Source: Pseudomonas putida
GTDB lineage: Bacteria; Pseudomonadota; Gammaproteobacteria; Pseudomonadales; Pseudomonadaceae
Assembly: GCF_004357765.1 (NCBI RefSeq)
Contig: NZ_SMTE01000010.1
Span: 62,001 to 126,000 of the forward strand
DNA: 64,000 bases
Direction of reading: 5' to 3'
Shown: positions 7,217-15,988 of the stretch, piece after piece
How the letters are laid out: the number at the start of each line of letters is the position of its first letter
Numbering within the stretch: the first letter of the stretch is position 1
Translations under genes and position numbers: made by a program
The notes under the pieces: model-generated
Told to the model about the DNA's origin: nothing
The model's database searches: none
The model's input: only the letters and a program-made list of their open reading frames with translations

Positions 7217-8077
7217 TCAAGGCGCGCCGAAGACCATCGTCCAGTACACACCTCGGTCGCTGCGCGCGTTCTCGGCAAAGGCTGCGCCCACTTGGGTGAA
7301 CATCGGGTTCATCAAGTTGGCGCAATGCCCGGGACTGGCCAGCCAACCAGCCATCGCCTTGCTCGCCGAACCCTGGCCGGCAGCGATGTTCTCGCCGACC
7401 TGACGTCCACGGTAGCCGGCGTCCCAGGCCCGGTCCGCCGGCAGGTCACCGTCAGGGTCGCGGTGGGCGAAGAAGTTGTCGTTGGCCATCGCCCGACTGT
7501 GGCGCTTGGCCGCCGTACCCAGGGCGTTGTTCCAGGTCAGCGGGCGGGCTGCGGCAAAGCGCTGGCGACCACACAGACGCGGTTGCGCCCGCGCCGCGTT
7601 GACCTGCGCCAATAACGTACTGCCCGTGGAGCGCTGATCGCCCAGGTGCGCGTCGAGCACCGGTCGTGCCAGTACCACGCGCCATTCGTTGCGCGCGCGG
7701 CTGACGCCGATATCGGCGAATTCGCTATCGAGCAAGGCGGAGCAGTAGTCGCTCTGCAGCATGTCAAAGGCTTCTTCGGCATCTTGCGCGCCGATCAGGC
7801 GGATGGCCCGTACTTTTACCGCTTGATAGCCGGCGGCCTTCAGGCCTTGGCGCAAACCACCGTCGTAGCGCACCGGCAATGCCAGGCTCGACTTCAGCGC
7901 CAGCGGCGTCGAAACCCGTATTACCCGGTGCTCACAGCGTTGTGGCTGGGCGCGGTAGTGGTTGATGGCCGACACCAGTTGCCGTTCCCCGCTGGCATGG
8001 GCGAGGTTGGCGAACAGGGTGACTACGGGAACGAGGCAGAGCGAGACGAACGAAGGGCGCGAGGCGACGTGGCGCAT
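7217..8077 (-). CDS. Exported CAP/SCP-domain protein
   Basis: This 286-residue secreted or periplasmic protein has a signal peptide at about residues 1-28 (ending LFANLAHA). The N-terminal half, about 30-140, has no recognised domain. The C-terminal half, from about 150, is a CAP domain with the conserved pieces TAAKRHSRAMANDNFFAHRD, GENIAAG and GHCANLMNP, ending near TMVFG. CAP proteins bind lipids, polysaccharides or other proteins; the bacterial members are poorly understood. It is a single gene, divergent from the exported protein at 8298. Cys residues at both ends of the CAP part could form disulphides. Confidence 0.85.
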   Translation of the reverse strand: MRHVASRPSFVSLCLVPVVTLFANLAHASGERQLVSAINHYRAQPQRCEHRVIRVSTPLALKSSLALPVRYDGGLRQGLKAAGYQAVKVRAIRLIGAQDAEEAFDMLQSDYCSALLDSEFADIGVSRARNEWRVVLARPVLDAHLGDQRSTGSTLLAQVNAARAQPRLCGRQRFAAARPLTWNNALGTAAKRHSRAMANDNFFAHRDPDGDLPADRAWDAGYRGRQVGENIAAGQGSASKAMAGWLASPGHCANLMNPMFTQVGAAFAENARSDRGVYWTMVFGAP

Positions 8078-8191
8078 GGGGCGGACAGCTCGGTTGAATG
8101 ACGGCGAAAGTGCCGATTAAAGGGCCCGGCTAAGACTGCGCGCCTCGATACTGGTTCACGGGTGACGTGCATGATTTCTCTGTTTTCAGTT

Positions 8192-8228
8192 ACCCCGTCC
8201 TTGGTTGACTGATCGGGGGCGGGGTTTT
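8192..8228 (+). terminator. Orphan intrinsic terminator or attenuator
   Basis: ACCCCGTCC (8192-8200) pairs over 9 bp, with one wobble, with GGGCGGGGT (8217-8225), followed by T-residues to 8228. No plus-strand gene lies upstream. It could end a small RNA starting near 8080 or attenuate the gene at 8298. Confidence 0.5.
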
Positions 8229-8297
8229 AGCCTTCGCGGGCCTGAATCGCTAAAGTCTCTGGCCAACCGGCCGAAGAGGCTCATTACTTCTTCATGG

Positions 8298-8978
8298 ATG
8301 AATTCGATGCTCCGTTCTCTTTTCACCGGCGTTGCCTTGCTCGCCGCCGGCGTTACTTGCACTGTGCAAGCCCAGACCGTCACCACCCCCGAACAGCTGA
8401 TGACAGCGTTTTCGCGCTGCGATGCGCAGTTCTTCCAGCGCTTGAGCGATGTGCGTCTGCCAGAAGGTACCTTGCGACTGAGCGACTATGGCTCTGTCAA
8501 GGCGCCGATCATCATGAGCCCACTGCAAGAAGGCGGCACTTACCAGCACTTCGAAACACCATTGACCGTCAATGGTGTGCGCATGGTCGGCTATTACAAC
8601 CAGGCCCAGACCATCCAGGGGGCGGGTAATTTTCTGTTCTGGGGCTTCGTCGCCGACGGCTCGCCACAAGAGGTGGCTGCAAAGCTCAAGCCGCTGATCG
8701 TCGATAACGAGCGATTCGTCAGTCAGGGGAAGACCTTCATTCGTGCAGAAATTCGCCGCGTCGGTGACCCGATCGACCAATGGCGCACCGAAGGACTGAC
8801 CGGCCCAGGGGTCGCTACACCGTTCGGATACGTGGACCGCGTGTTGATCGTCGACGCCGGCGACAAGAGCGCTCCGCTGGCCGGGCACACCACTGTGTTC
8901 TGCTCGCTGCAAGGAACGGTGACAGCGCCACTGCTCCAGGTCTACCGCCCGGACCTCAACGCACATCTGCTCGATTGA
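8298..8978 (+). CDS. Exported protein of unknown function
   Basis: This protein of about 226 residues has a Sec signal peptide (FTGVALLAAGVTCTVQA) and a mature part of about 200 residues. No family is recognised. Visible features are two or three cysteines (RCDAQF near residue 45 and VFCSLQG near the C-terminus) that could form a disulphide, and an alternation of short strands suggestive of a beta-rich fold. The start is either ATG 8298 or ATG 8307; neither has a strong ribosome site. It stops 5 bases before the lipoprotein gene at 8984, so the two form an operon and may work together in the envelope. Confidence 0.7.
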   Translation: MNSMLRSLFTGVALLAAGVTCTVQAQTVTTPEQLMTAFSRCDAQFFQRLSDVRLPEGTLRLSDYGSVKAPIIMSPLQEGGTYQHFETPLTVNGVRMVGYYNQAQTIQGAGNFLFWGFVADGSPQEVAAKLKPLIVDNERFVSQGKTFIRAEIRRVGDPIDQWRTEGLTGPGVATPFGYVDRVLIVDAGDKSAPLAGHTTVFCSLQGTVTAPLLQVYRPDLNAHLLD

Positions 8979-8983
8979 CAAGG

Positions 8984-9679
8984 ATGACTACCGTGAATAC
9001 TCGCTGGCCCACACTGATCACCTGTTCCGTCATCCTCGCCGGCTGTGCAGGCCTGCAGGATCCGCAAAAAGCCGATCTTGCTCACTGCTCCAAGCAATTC
9101 AAGGCGTCCAGAGCAGGCAACTACCCGCTGGTGTTGCAGGAGGGGGATCTTTGCCTGCAGAAAAATACGCTGCCCGCTTCGCTGAAGCATGTGGTCTATG
9201 CGGTGCAGGCTGACGCCTACAGCAAGCTCAAGCGCTTCGATGAAGCCGTGGCAGCCCAGGAGCAAGCCCTGCAACTATCGGGCAAGCCGGATCCCCGCGG
9301 GAACCTCGACCTGAGCGCCATGTATCGCGACGCAGGCAAACCGGAAAAAGCCCTGCAATTGGTGCAATACAACCTCGACAATGGCTTGGGCGAGGCGGGC
9401 AAAGGGTCCGGCTTCAACATGCCGACCTACTACCACCTCGGGCTGGCGCTGACCGACCTGGGACAGTATCGAGAGGCCGCAGAGGCCTTCAGTACCGGCC
9501 TGTTGCGCCAGCCTGACTATGCCTGGGCTTACTATGCCCGTGGTGTCGCCTATGACCATCTGGGGGCCAAGGACGATGCCAAGGCTGACTTCACCCGATT
9601 CTCGCAGAGGGTGGATAAGCAGTTCGTGCGGGAGAAGCAACTGGCCAAGCTCGCTGAGTATCGGATCAGCCTGCCGTAG
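8984..9679 (+). CDS. TPR-repeat lipoprotein
   Basis: This 231-residue envelope lipoprotein has the lipobox VILAGC at about residues 16-21 of a short signal peptide. The rest is helical, with tetratricopeptide-like repeats: KHVVYAVQADAYSKLKRFDEA, RGNLDLSAMYRDAGKPEKA, TYYHLGLALTDLGQYREA and AWAYYARGVAYDHLGAKDDA. Such proteins act as scaffolds for other envelope proteins. The start ATG lies 5 bases after the stop of the exported protein upstream, with AAGG just before it. The residue after the lipid-modified Cys is Ala, which favours outer-membrane sorting. The partner is unknown; the co-transcribed upstream protein is the obvious candidate. Confidence 0.78.
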   Translation: MTTVNTRWPTLITCSVILAGCAGLQDPQKADLAHCSKQFKASRAGNYPLVLQEGDLCLQKNTLPASLKHVVYAVQADAYSKLKRFDEAVAAQEQALQLSGKPDPRGNLDLSAMYRDAGKPEKALQLVQYNLDNGLGEAGKGSGFNMPTYYHLGLALTDLGQYREAAEAFSTGLLRQPDYAWAYYARGVAYDHLGAKDDAKADFTRFSQRVDKQFVREKQLAKLAEYRISLP

Positions 9680-9809
9680 TGGGTTGAAGTCTACTTTCCC
9701 AGACCTCGTTACAAGCCCTGGGAAGTGCTTCTCGGGCCACTTGCTGGATTGGCGCATGACCTATGGCCTGCGCCAATCGCTTGCCGCGCCCCGGCCTCTC
9801 TGGAAGCAA

Positions 9810-10355
9810 TCAATCAACTGAAGCCAACCGCCCGAACGGCACGATGGAGCGAGGCGGCATCGCCTGGTTCAACCCCCGTCGCCAATATCCCACGTCATGC
9901 CAGCGCCCGTGCTTGAAGCCGACTTCCGGATATGTCCCTATGTGCATGAACCCCAGCGCCTCATGCAGCCCCACGCTACCCTCGTTGGGCAACGCGATGC
10001 CCGCATGGGCAGCGTGAAAACCTTGCTGCTCCAGAACCGCCAGCAGGTGTTGATACAGCGCCCTGCCGACGCCACTGCGCTGTGCGTTGGCGGCGATATA
10101 CACCGTGACATCCACCGACCACTGGTAAGCCTCCCTAGCACGATGTTGGCTGGCATAGGCATAGCCGACCACCAGTCCATCCCGCTCCGCGACCAAGTAG
10201 GGATACAACGGCAATGTGGCTTCGATACGCCGGGCCATTTCCGCTACCGAAGGCGGCTCCAGTTCAAAGGAGATCGCCGTATCCCGCACCACGGGGGCGT
10301 AGATGGCCTGGATGGCGGCGGCGTCCGTGGGCGCCGCGACTCGGATGCTGGTCAT
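9810..10355 (-). CDS. GNAT N-acetyltransferase, phosphinothricin acetyltransferase-like
   Basis: This 181-residue acetyl-CoA-dependent acetyltransferase of the Pat/Bar/YwnH type begins MTSIRVAAPTDAAAIQAIYA. It contains the acetyl-CoA pyrophosphate loop with QRSGVGRAL at about residue 100 and the family C-terminus HEALGFMHIGTYPEVGFKHG followed by WHDVGYW. Relatives acetylate phosphinothricin, methionine sulfoximine or methionine sulfone, and in Pseudomonas are often listed as PitA/Bar-like; the substrate here is inferred. The start at 10355 fits the family. It is a single gene convergent with the lipoprotein gene. Confidence 0.85.
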   Translation of the reverse strand: MTSIRVAAPTDAAAIQAIYAPVVRDTAISFELEPPSVAEMARRIEATLPLYPYLVAERDGLVVGYAYASQHRAREAYQWSVDVTVYIAANAQRSGVGRALYQHLLAVLEQQGFHAAHAGIALPNEGSVGLHEALGFMHIGTYPEVGFKHGRWHDVGYWRRGLNQAMPPRSIVPFGRLASVD

Positions 10356-10675
10356 GGGGGCTCCGTAAGGCTGGATGGACCTCTGGTTGATGCACATCTC
10401 AGAGAGGCGGGGTCTTTGGCGTTGACTGATGAACAGAGTCTGTCCTAATGCCCGCCAGCTAAGCAATTGGGGCCGCTTTGCGACCCTTCGTGGGCAAGCC
10501 CGCTCCCACAGGTTTGGCGCTAAGTCCAGAACTGCAACGCTTCCCTGCACAACTTAAGTTGGTTTTACAGATATCCGCATGGCTGGCACTCGTTGGCTTC
10601 GCTTGGATGTGTGTGACCTACGGGTTCATCACAATGTGAACGGTCTTGGACGTTGGTCTTGGGCGCCCCTACAGG
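10356..10675. other. Non-coding gap with one REP-like element
   Basis: About 320 bases between the acetyltransferase and arsH. The only clear structure is a REP-type stretch around 10470-10512 (GTGGGCAAGCCCGCTCCCACAGG), a motif common in the P. putida group. No gene or strong terminator was seen. Confidence 0.55.
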
Positions 10676-11410
10676 CTACAGCGACCGCTGATTCACCCGC
10701 TTCGACAACGCTTCGGCACTTTCCTTGCGCTCCGAGTAGCGGTCCACCAGGTACGCTTCGCGGCCCCGTACCAGCAGGGTGAACTTCATCAGTTCCTCCA
10801 TCACGTCGACCACCCGATCGTAGTACGACGAAGGCTTCATCCGTCCGTGCTCGTCGAACTCCAGGAATGCCTTGGGCACCGACGACTGGTTGGGGATCGT
10901 GACCATGCGCATCCAGCGGCCCAGCACGCGCAGCTGGTTGACCGTGTTGAACGACTGCGAGCCGCCACACACCTGCATCACCGCCAGGGTCTTGCCTTGG
11001 GAGGGGCGCACCGCGCCCAGCGCCAAGGGGATCCAGTCGATCTGCGCCTTGAACACCGCAGACATCGCGCCATGGCGCTCCGGCGAACACCACACCTGGC
11101 CTTCGGACCACATCACCAGGTCGCGCAATTGTTGCACCTTCGGATGATCTACCGGCGCGTCATCGGGCAGCGGCAGGCCGGAGGGGTCGAAGATGATCGT
11201 CTCGGCACCCATGAACTCAAGGATACGCGCTGCCTCCTGGGTGAGCAGGCGGCTGAACGAGCGCTCACGGGTCGATCCGTAGAGCAGCAGGATCCGTGGT
11301 TTGTGGGCCGGCGGGGTGTGCTGGGCGAGCTTTTCCAGGCTCGGCGCATCGAACAGATCCAGGTCCAGGCCTGGCAGGTCCTGGGGCGCTTGGGGGGTGA
11401 AATCGGTCAT
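10676..11410 (-). CDS. arsH: ArsH organoarsenical-oxidising flavoprotein
   Basis: This 244-residue NADPH-dependent FMN reductase family protein oxidises toxic trivalent organoarsenicals in characterised members. The flavodoxin-like P-loop [12 protein letters not shown] occurs at about residues 45-56, and the family segments [18 protein letters not shown] and [16 protein letters not shown] follow. Its length matches ArsH. The start ATG overlaps the arsC stop by one base (TGATG), so it is coupled to arsC as the last gene of arsRBCH. Confidence 0.93.
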   Translation of the reverse strand: MTDFTPQAPQDLPGLDLDLFDAPSLEKLAQHTPPAHKPRILLLYGSTRERSFSRLLTQEAARILEFMGAETIIFDPSGLPLPDDAPVDHPKVQQLRDLVMWSEGQVWCSPERHGAMSAVFKAQIDWIPLALGAVRPSQGKTLAVMQVCGGSQSFNTVNQLRVLGRWMRMVTIPNQSSVPKAFLEFDEHGRMKPSSYYDRVVDVMEELMKFTLLVRGREAYLVDRYSERKESAEALSKRVNQRSL

Positions 11411-11880
11411 CAGAGTTCTCCAATTCGATCGAGCGCGTGCTTGAGTTCGCTGGTGCTGAGCGCGCTGTGGTCGAGGGCGAAGAAAGCGGCGAAGCGCTTG
11501 CGGATATGGGCCACGGTGGCGTCGAAGGCCGCCTGGATTTCCTCGTCGCTGCCTTGCACTTCCGAGGGATCGGACAGGCCCCAGTGGCTCTTCACCGATG
11601 GCCCGAAGAACACTGGGCAAGGCTCGCCATTGGCCTTGTCGCACACGGTGATGACGATGTCCGGCGGGTTGTCCTGGAAGTGCTCTGACCCCTTGCTGTA
11701 CAGCGTCGAGGTATCCACGCCGAGGCCATTGAGCGTGCTGACGGCGCGTGGATTCAGGCGTCCGCTGGGGAAGCTGCCGGAGCTCACCGCACTCATGCCG
11801 GCAGGAGCGAGGTGGTTGAACAGGCCCTCGGAGAGCACGCTGCGGCAACTGTTGGCGGTACACATGAACAAGACTTTCAT
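11410..11880 (-). CDS. arsC: Arsenate reductase ArsC, LMW-phosphatase family
   Basis: This 156-residue cytoplasmic enzyme reduces arsenate to arsenite for export by ArsB. The nucleophile loop CTANSCRS holds C7 and C12 with R13 (the CX5R signature of the low-molecular-weight tyrosine phosphatase fold). Further cysteines lie in [15 protein letters not shown] (about residues 80-88) and may take part in the disulphide cascade used by thioredoxin- or glutaredoxin-linked enzymes. It lies 9 bases after arsB and overlaps arsH by one base. Confidence 0.93.
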   Translation of the reverse strand: MKVLFMCTANSCRSVLSEGLFNHLAPAGMSAVSSGSFPSGRLNPRAVSTLNGLGVDTSTLYSKGSEHFQDNPPDIVITVCDKANGEPCPVFFGPSVKSHWGLSDPSEVQGSDEEIQAAFDATVAHIRKRFAAFFALDHSALSTSELKHALDRIGEL

Positions 11881-11889
11881 GCAGGGCTC

Positions 11890-13179
11890 CTAGGCACTGA
11901 TGCTCAGACGCACGGCCAGGGCGGCCAGGGTCACGAGCAGGATCGGAAGGGTCAGCAGGGTGCCCACCTTGAAGTAGTAACCCCAGGTGATGCGGATGTT
12001 CTTCTGCGCCAGCACGTGCAGCCACAACAGGGTGGCGAGGCTACCGATCGGCGTGAATTTCGGGCCCAGGTCGCAGCCAATGACGTTGGCGTACACCATC
12101 GCCTGATGGACCACACCGGTGGCTTCGCTGCCCTGGATCGAGAGCGCGCCGATGAGCACGCTGGGCATGTTGTTCATCACCGAGGACAACAGCGCCGCGG
12201 CGAAACCCGTGCCCAGGGTGGCGGCCCACAGGCCTTGCCCGGCGAACACATCGAGCAGGGCGGTGAGGGCGTCGGTCAGCCCGGCATTGCGCAGGCCATA
12301 GACCACCAGGTACATGCCCAGGGAGAACACCACCACTTGCCAGGGCGCATGCTTGATGACCTTGCGGGTCGAAATGACGTGTCCACGCCCGGCGATCACC
12401 AGCAGGATCAGCGCGCATACCGCCGCGATCACGCTGATGGGAATGCCCATGGGCTCCAGCGCGAACAGCCCGAACAGCAGCAGCGCCAGAACCCACCAGC
12501 CAGCAAGAAAGGTGGCCGGGTCGCGGATGGCGCGCTTGGGTTCGGCCAACTGGTGCGGGTTGTATTGGGCGGGGATGTCCTTCCTGTAGAACAGCCAGAG
12601 CATCAGCAGGGTGGCCGCGACGCTCACCAAGTTCACCGGCCACATCACCGAGGCGTACTCGCCGAAGCCCACCCCGAAGAAGTCGGCGGAAACGATGTTC
12701 ACCAGGTTGGACACGACCATCGGCAGGCTGGCGGTGTCGGCGATGAAGCCGGCGGCCATGACGAAGGCGAGGGTAGCAGCAGGGCTGAAGCGCAGGGCGG
12801 TGAGCATGGCGATGACGATAGGCGTGAGGATCAGCGCCGCACCATCGTTGGCGAATAGAGCCGATACCGCAGCGCCGAGCAGCACCATCAGGGCGAACAG
12901 CCGCCCGCCGTGGCCCCGCCCCCAGCGAGCCATATGCAAGGCCGCCCACTCGAAGAAGCCGGCCTCATCGAGCAACAGGCTGATGATGATGACCGCGATG
13001 AAGGTGGCTGTGGCGTTCCACACGATGTGCCAGACCACAGGCGCATCGCCGAGGCTGACCACGCCAGTGAGCAGCGCCAGGATCGCCCCGGCAGCAGCGC
13101 TCCAACCCACGCCGAGCCCCTTGGGCTGCCAGATGACCAGGGTGAGCGTGAAGATGAAAATCAGAGCAGCAATAAGCAT
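11890..13179 (-). CDS. arsB: Arsenite efflux permease ArsB
   Basis: This 429-residue inner-membrane arsenite/antimonite exporter of the ArsB/ion-transporter superfamily has about 12 hydrophobic segments. The family signatures [13 protein letters not shown] (about residue 110), [18 protein letters not shown] (about 150) and [20 protein letters not shown] (about 375) are intact. Length is typical. It follows arsR by 9 bases and lies within the arsRBCH operon. No arsA ATPase is present, so export would be driven by the proton gradient. Confidence 0.95.
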   Translation of the reverse strand: MLIAALIFIFTLTLVIWQPKGLGVGWSAAAGAILALLTGVVSLGDAPVVWHIVWNATATFIAVIIISLLLDEAGFFEWAALHMARWGRGHGGRLFALMVLLGAAVSALFANDGAALILTPIVIAMLTALRFSPAATLAFVMAAGFIADTASLPMVVSNLVNIVSADFFGVGFGEYASVMWPVNLVSVAATLLMLWLFYRKDIPAQYNPHQLAEPKRAIRDPATFLAGWWVLALLLFGLFALEPMGIPISVIAAVCALILLVIAGRGHVISTRKVIKHAPWQVVVFSLGMYLVVYGLRNAGLTDALTALLDVFAGQGLWAATLGTGFAAALLSSVMNNMPSVLIGALSIQGSEATGVVHQAMVYANVIGCDLGPKFTPIGSLATLLWLHVLAQKNIRITWGYYFKVGTLLTLPILLVTLAALAVRLSISA

Positions 13180-13188
13180 GGGTGCACC

Positions 13189-13539
13189 TCAGCAGCACGA
13201 AACCTGGCGCACCGGGCGCCCTTCCATGGAAGCAAGGCGCGCTTGGTCGCCGTGCACCCAATTGCGATGTGCCTCGAGCGTGGCCTGGAGCACGTTGCTG
13301 ATCCACTCGGGCAGTTCCGGGTGCAGCCGGTAGTAGACCCACTGGCCCTGACGGCGATCCTCCAGCAGTCCGCAGGCGCGAAGCTGGGCCAGGTGGCGGG
13401 AGACTTTCGGCTGGTTGTCATCGAGTGCCCAGATCAGCTCGCACACGCACAATTCGCCTTCGGCGAACAGCATCAGCATGATCCGCGCCCGGGTTTCATC
13501 ACCGAGGCACTTGAACACAGCGGGAGGGGAGAGGGGCAT
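13189..13539 (-). CDS. arsR: Arsenite-responsive repressor ArsR
   Basis: This 116-residue winged-helix repressor of the SmtB/ArsR family carries the As(III)-binding motif ELCVCEL in the DNA-binding helix (C31 and C33), followed by the recognition helix QPKVSRHLAQLRACG. A CC pair closes the C-terminus (115-116), as in several Pseudomonas ArsR proteins, and may join in metalloid binding. It is the first gene of arsRBCH, with its operator 27-48 bases upstream of the start, so it should repress the operon until arsenite binds. Confidence 0.94.
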   Translation of the reverse strand: MPLSPPAVFKCLGDETRARIMLMLFAEGELCVCELIWALDDNQPKVSRHLAQLRACGLLEDRRQGQWVYYRLHPELPEWISNVLQATLEAHRNWVHGDQARLASMEGRPVRQVSCC

Positions 13540-13565
13540 GGTGGGGCTCTATGTTCTTTAATTCG

Positions 13566-13587
13566 TATATGCGGATTTACGCATATA
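13566..13587. promoter_or_regulatory. ArsR operator
   Basis: TATATGCG-gattta-CGCATATA is a perfect 8-bp inverted repeat with a 6-base spacer, directly upstream of arsR. Its form matches SmtB/ArsR-type operators. The stop codon of the small frame at 13577-13780 lies inside it. Confidence 0.8.
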
Positions 13588-13780
13588 TCATGCGCGATTG
13601 GAAAGCCCAAGAGCGCGGTGGACCAATCCCGCCATGGATTTCCCCCTCGACGCAGAACAGTCGAAGGGGCGAGCTGGTGCGTGACACCAGCACGTACAGC
13701 GCCAGGGCGACGCCGAATATCACCATCGCGATCGAGAACAAGACCAGGCCGCGGGTAAACCGTAGAGCGTCTTTGGGCAT
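13577..13780 (-). CDS. Possible small single-span membrane protein
   Basis: This 67-residue frame has one clear hydrophobic segment (VLFSIAMVIFGVALALYVLV, about residues 13-32) after a basic N-terminus [11 protein letters not shown], the correct charge pattern for an N-in membrane anchor. Its ATG overlaps the stop codon of the FadB-like gene (TGATG), which is typical of coupled genes. The C-terminal 20 residues look non-conserved in character and the stop falls within the ars operator. No family is recognised. It may be a real small protein of the catabolic operon or a chance frame. Confidence 0.4.
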   Translation of the reverse strand: MPKDALRFTRGLVLFSIAMVIFGVALALYVLVSRTSSPLRLFCVEGEIHGGIGPPRSWAFQSRMIYA

Positions 13781-15909
13781 CAGGCTGCGTTCAGGTCCTC
13801 GAACGTGCGCCCGCTGCCCACCAGTTCGACCAGCAGTGGGGAAGGGCGCCAGAACAGCGGATCGCGTTCGGCGTAACACTTGAGCTTGCCCAGTACCGTG
13901 TCCAGCCCCAGCTGATCGGCGTGGTACATCGGCCCGCCGAGGTGGCGTGGAAAGCCATAGCCGTTGACCAGTACCACGTCGATGTCCGAAGGACGCAGGG
14001 CGATGCGCTCGTTGAGCACGTTGGCGCCTTCGTTGATCATCGCCATCAGGTAACGCTCGGCGATGTCTTCATCGGAAAAATCCACCGGCTCTATCGCGCA
14101 CGCCTGACGAACCTGGTCGATGATGGCCGCGACTTCTGGATTGGGCCGCGCCGGTGAACCGGGCTCATGCAGGTAATAACCTCGGCCGGTTTTCTGCCCG
14201 AACCAGCCCCGCTTGCACAGAGCATCCGATACGCCCGACTGGCGCAGACGTGGGTCGCGCAGCGGGGCCCGACGCTGGCGCGTAGCCCAGGCGATGTCGC
14301 CACCGGCCAGGTCCATCACCTCGAATGGCCCCATGGCGAAGCCGAACGCTCGCAGCGCCTGATCGACCTGATAAGGGGAGGCGCCGTCGAGCACGGCCAG
14401 GTCTGCGGCCTCGCGGTACACTGCGAGCATTCGGTTGCCGATGAAGCCGTCGCACACCTGGGCGCGTACCGGCGTCTTGCGTAGCCGAGCGGCGAGCGCG
14501 AAAGCGCTGCTGGTGGTCGCAGCGGCGGTGTCGTCGGCGACGATGATTTCCACCAGTTTCATGATGTTGGCCGGCGAGAAGAAATGGATGCCGATTACCC
14601 GCTGCGGGTTGATGACCACGCGGGCGATTTCGTTGATGTCCAAGTAGGAGGTGTTGGTAGCCAGGATCGTGTCCTCGGTGCAGATCACACCGAGCAGGGC
14701 GAACAACTCCTGCTTGACCGCGAGGTCTTCGAATACGGCCTCGATCACCAGATTCGCGGACTTCAGGGCGCTGAATTCGACGGTGTCGGTCAAGCGTTCA
14801 AGGCGTTGCTGCTTGCAGGTCTCGCTGATTCTGCACTTCGCAACTTGCTTGTCGTAGGTCTCACGGATGCGTTGCACGCCGCGCTGCAGGGGCGCTTGCT
14901 CGCGCTCGACGAGAATCACCTGATAGCCGGCATCGAGCAGCGCCAGGCTGATTCCGATGCCCATGGTGCCCGCGCCGATCACACCGACGACGTTGATCGG
15001 CAGTGCCTGTGCTTGGGTCAGTTCGGGTATTTTCGCGGCCTTTCGCTCGGCCAGGAACGCGTGGACCAAGCCTGCACGCTGAGGGCTCTGGCGACATTGC
15101 TCGAACAGACGCTTTTCCATGGCCAGGCCGTCTTCGAAGCCAAGCTCGATCGCCGCCTGAAATGCATCCAAAGCCCGGTGCGGTGCGAACAGCTGTTCGG
15201 CACGACCCAGGCCCGTACGCGCGCGTTCGAGCGCTTGTCTTGCCTGGGCCTGGTCTGCAAGCCCGGGCATGTCGCAGGTGCGCCGCGGCGGGGTGTTCTG
15301 TTCAGCCAAGCGCTGGGCCACCTCCAATGCCGTTTGAAGCAGCTCGTCTTCGGTTGCCAGGCGATCCACCAACTGGCTGGCCAGCGCCGCCTCGGCACTG
15401 ATCGGCTTGGCCCCGAGAACCAACTCCAGCGCTGCAGCGCAGCCCATCAGGCGCGGCGCTCGCTGGGTGCCTCCAGCGCCGGGGATCAGCCCGAGGCCGA
15501 CTTCCGGCAAGCCTAGTTTGGCCGTGTTCGCCGCCAGCCGATAATGACAGGCGAGGGCGAGTTCAAGCCCGCCGCCAAGGCAGCTGCCGTTGATCGCGGC
15601 AATCACCGGCTTATGGCTTTGTTCGAGATGTACACACAGATCGGAGAGACTGGGGCGAGTAACTTGGCCAAACTCTTTGATATCGGCGCCGCCACAAAAA
15701 TGTTTGCCATCGCCGGTGATGACAATGGCACTGACCTGTTCATTTTTCAGTGCCTTGTCAAACGCCGAAGTCAATTGCATCTTAATTTCCGAACTTAATG
15801 CATTGACCGGTGGGTTTATAAGACGAATAACTTCAACAGCCCTGTCCGGATAATAATCGGACGCAATTCGGGGCGAGGTCGAGCCTGCCATCATCTGTTC
15901 GATAGGCAT
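13780..15909 (-). CDS. FadB-like bifunctional enoyl-CoA hydratase / 3-hydroxyacyl-CoA dehydrogenase
   Basis: This 709-residue beta-oxidation enzyme has an N-terminal crotonase domain (about 15-200) with the oxyanion pieces [16 protein letters not shown] and [18 protein letters not shown] and the acidic [16 protein letters not shown]. The NAD-binding dehydrogenase domain begins at [19 protein letters not shown] (about 302) and continues through [11 protein letters not shown] and [17 protein letters not shown]. Two C-terminal 3HCDH domains follow ([18 protein letters not shown]). The domain order resembles the peroxisomal-type bifunctional enzyme; no partner thiolase directly adjoins. It lies 79 bases after the MHS transporter on the same strand and belongs to the catabolic cluster with the thiolase at 21552. 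Start ATG 15909 gives the family N-terminus. Confidence 0.9.
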   Translation of the reverse strand: MPIEQMMAGSTSPRIASDYYPDRAVEVIRLINPPVNALSSEIKMQLTSAFDKALKNEQVSAIVITGDGKHFCGGADIKEFGQVTRPSLSDLCVHLEQSHKPVIAAINGSCLGGGLELALACHYRLAANTAKLGLPEVGLGLIPGAGGTQRAPRLMGCAAALELVLGAKPISAEAALASQLVDRLATEDELLQTALEVAQRLAEQNTPPRRTCDMPGLADQAQARQALERARTGLGRAEQLFAPHRALDAFQAAIELGFEDGLAMEKRLFEQCRQSPQRAGLVHAFLAERKAAKIPELTQAQALPINVVGVIGAGTMGIGISLALLDAGYQVILVEREQAPLQRGVQRIRETYDKQVAKCRISETCKQQRLERLTDTVEFSALKSANLVIEAVFEDLAVKQELFALLGVICTEDTILATNTSYLDINEIARVVINPQRVIGIHFFSPANIMKLVEIIVADDTAAATTSSAFALAARLRKTPVRAQVCDGFIGNRMLAVYREAADLAVLDGASPYQVDQALRAFGFAMGPFEVMDLAGGDIAWATRQRRAPLRDPRLRQSGVSDALCKRGWFGQKTGRGYYLHEPGSPARPNPEVAAIIDQVRQACAIEPVDFSDEDIAERYLMAMINEGANVLNERIALRPSDIDVVLVNGYGFPRHLGGPMYHADQLGLDTVLGKLKCYAERDPLFWRPSPLLVELVGSGRTFEDLNAA

Positions 15910-15988
15910 GGGAGTTCCTGATATCAACGAGCCAATTTGTGTGTGTGATCGAGGTGCCGCCCTGGAGCGACACCTCAAGGGGCAAGTG

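Noticed and set aside
9694-9729. Terminator after the TPR lipoprotein gene
   Set aside because: TTCCCAG and CTGGGAA can pair but the loop is long and there is no T-tract.
11812-12858. Plus-strand frame of 348 codons opposite arsB
   Set aside because: Gln/His/Gly-rich translation typical of the complement of membrane protein codons; arsB is certain on the other strand.
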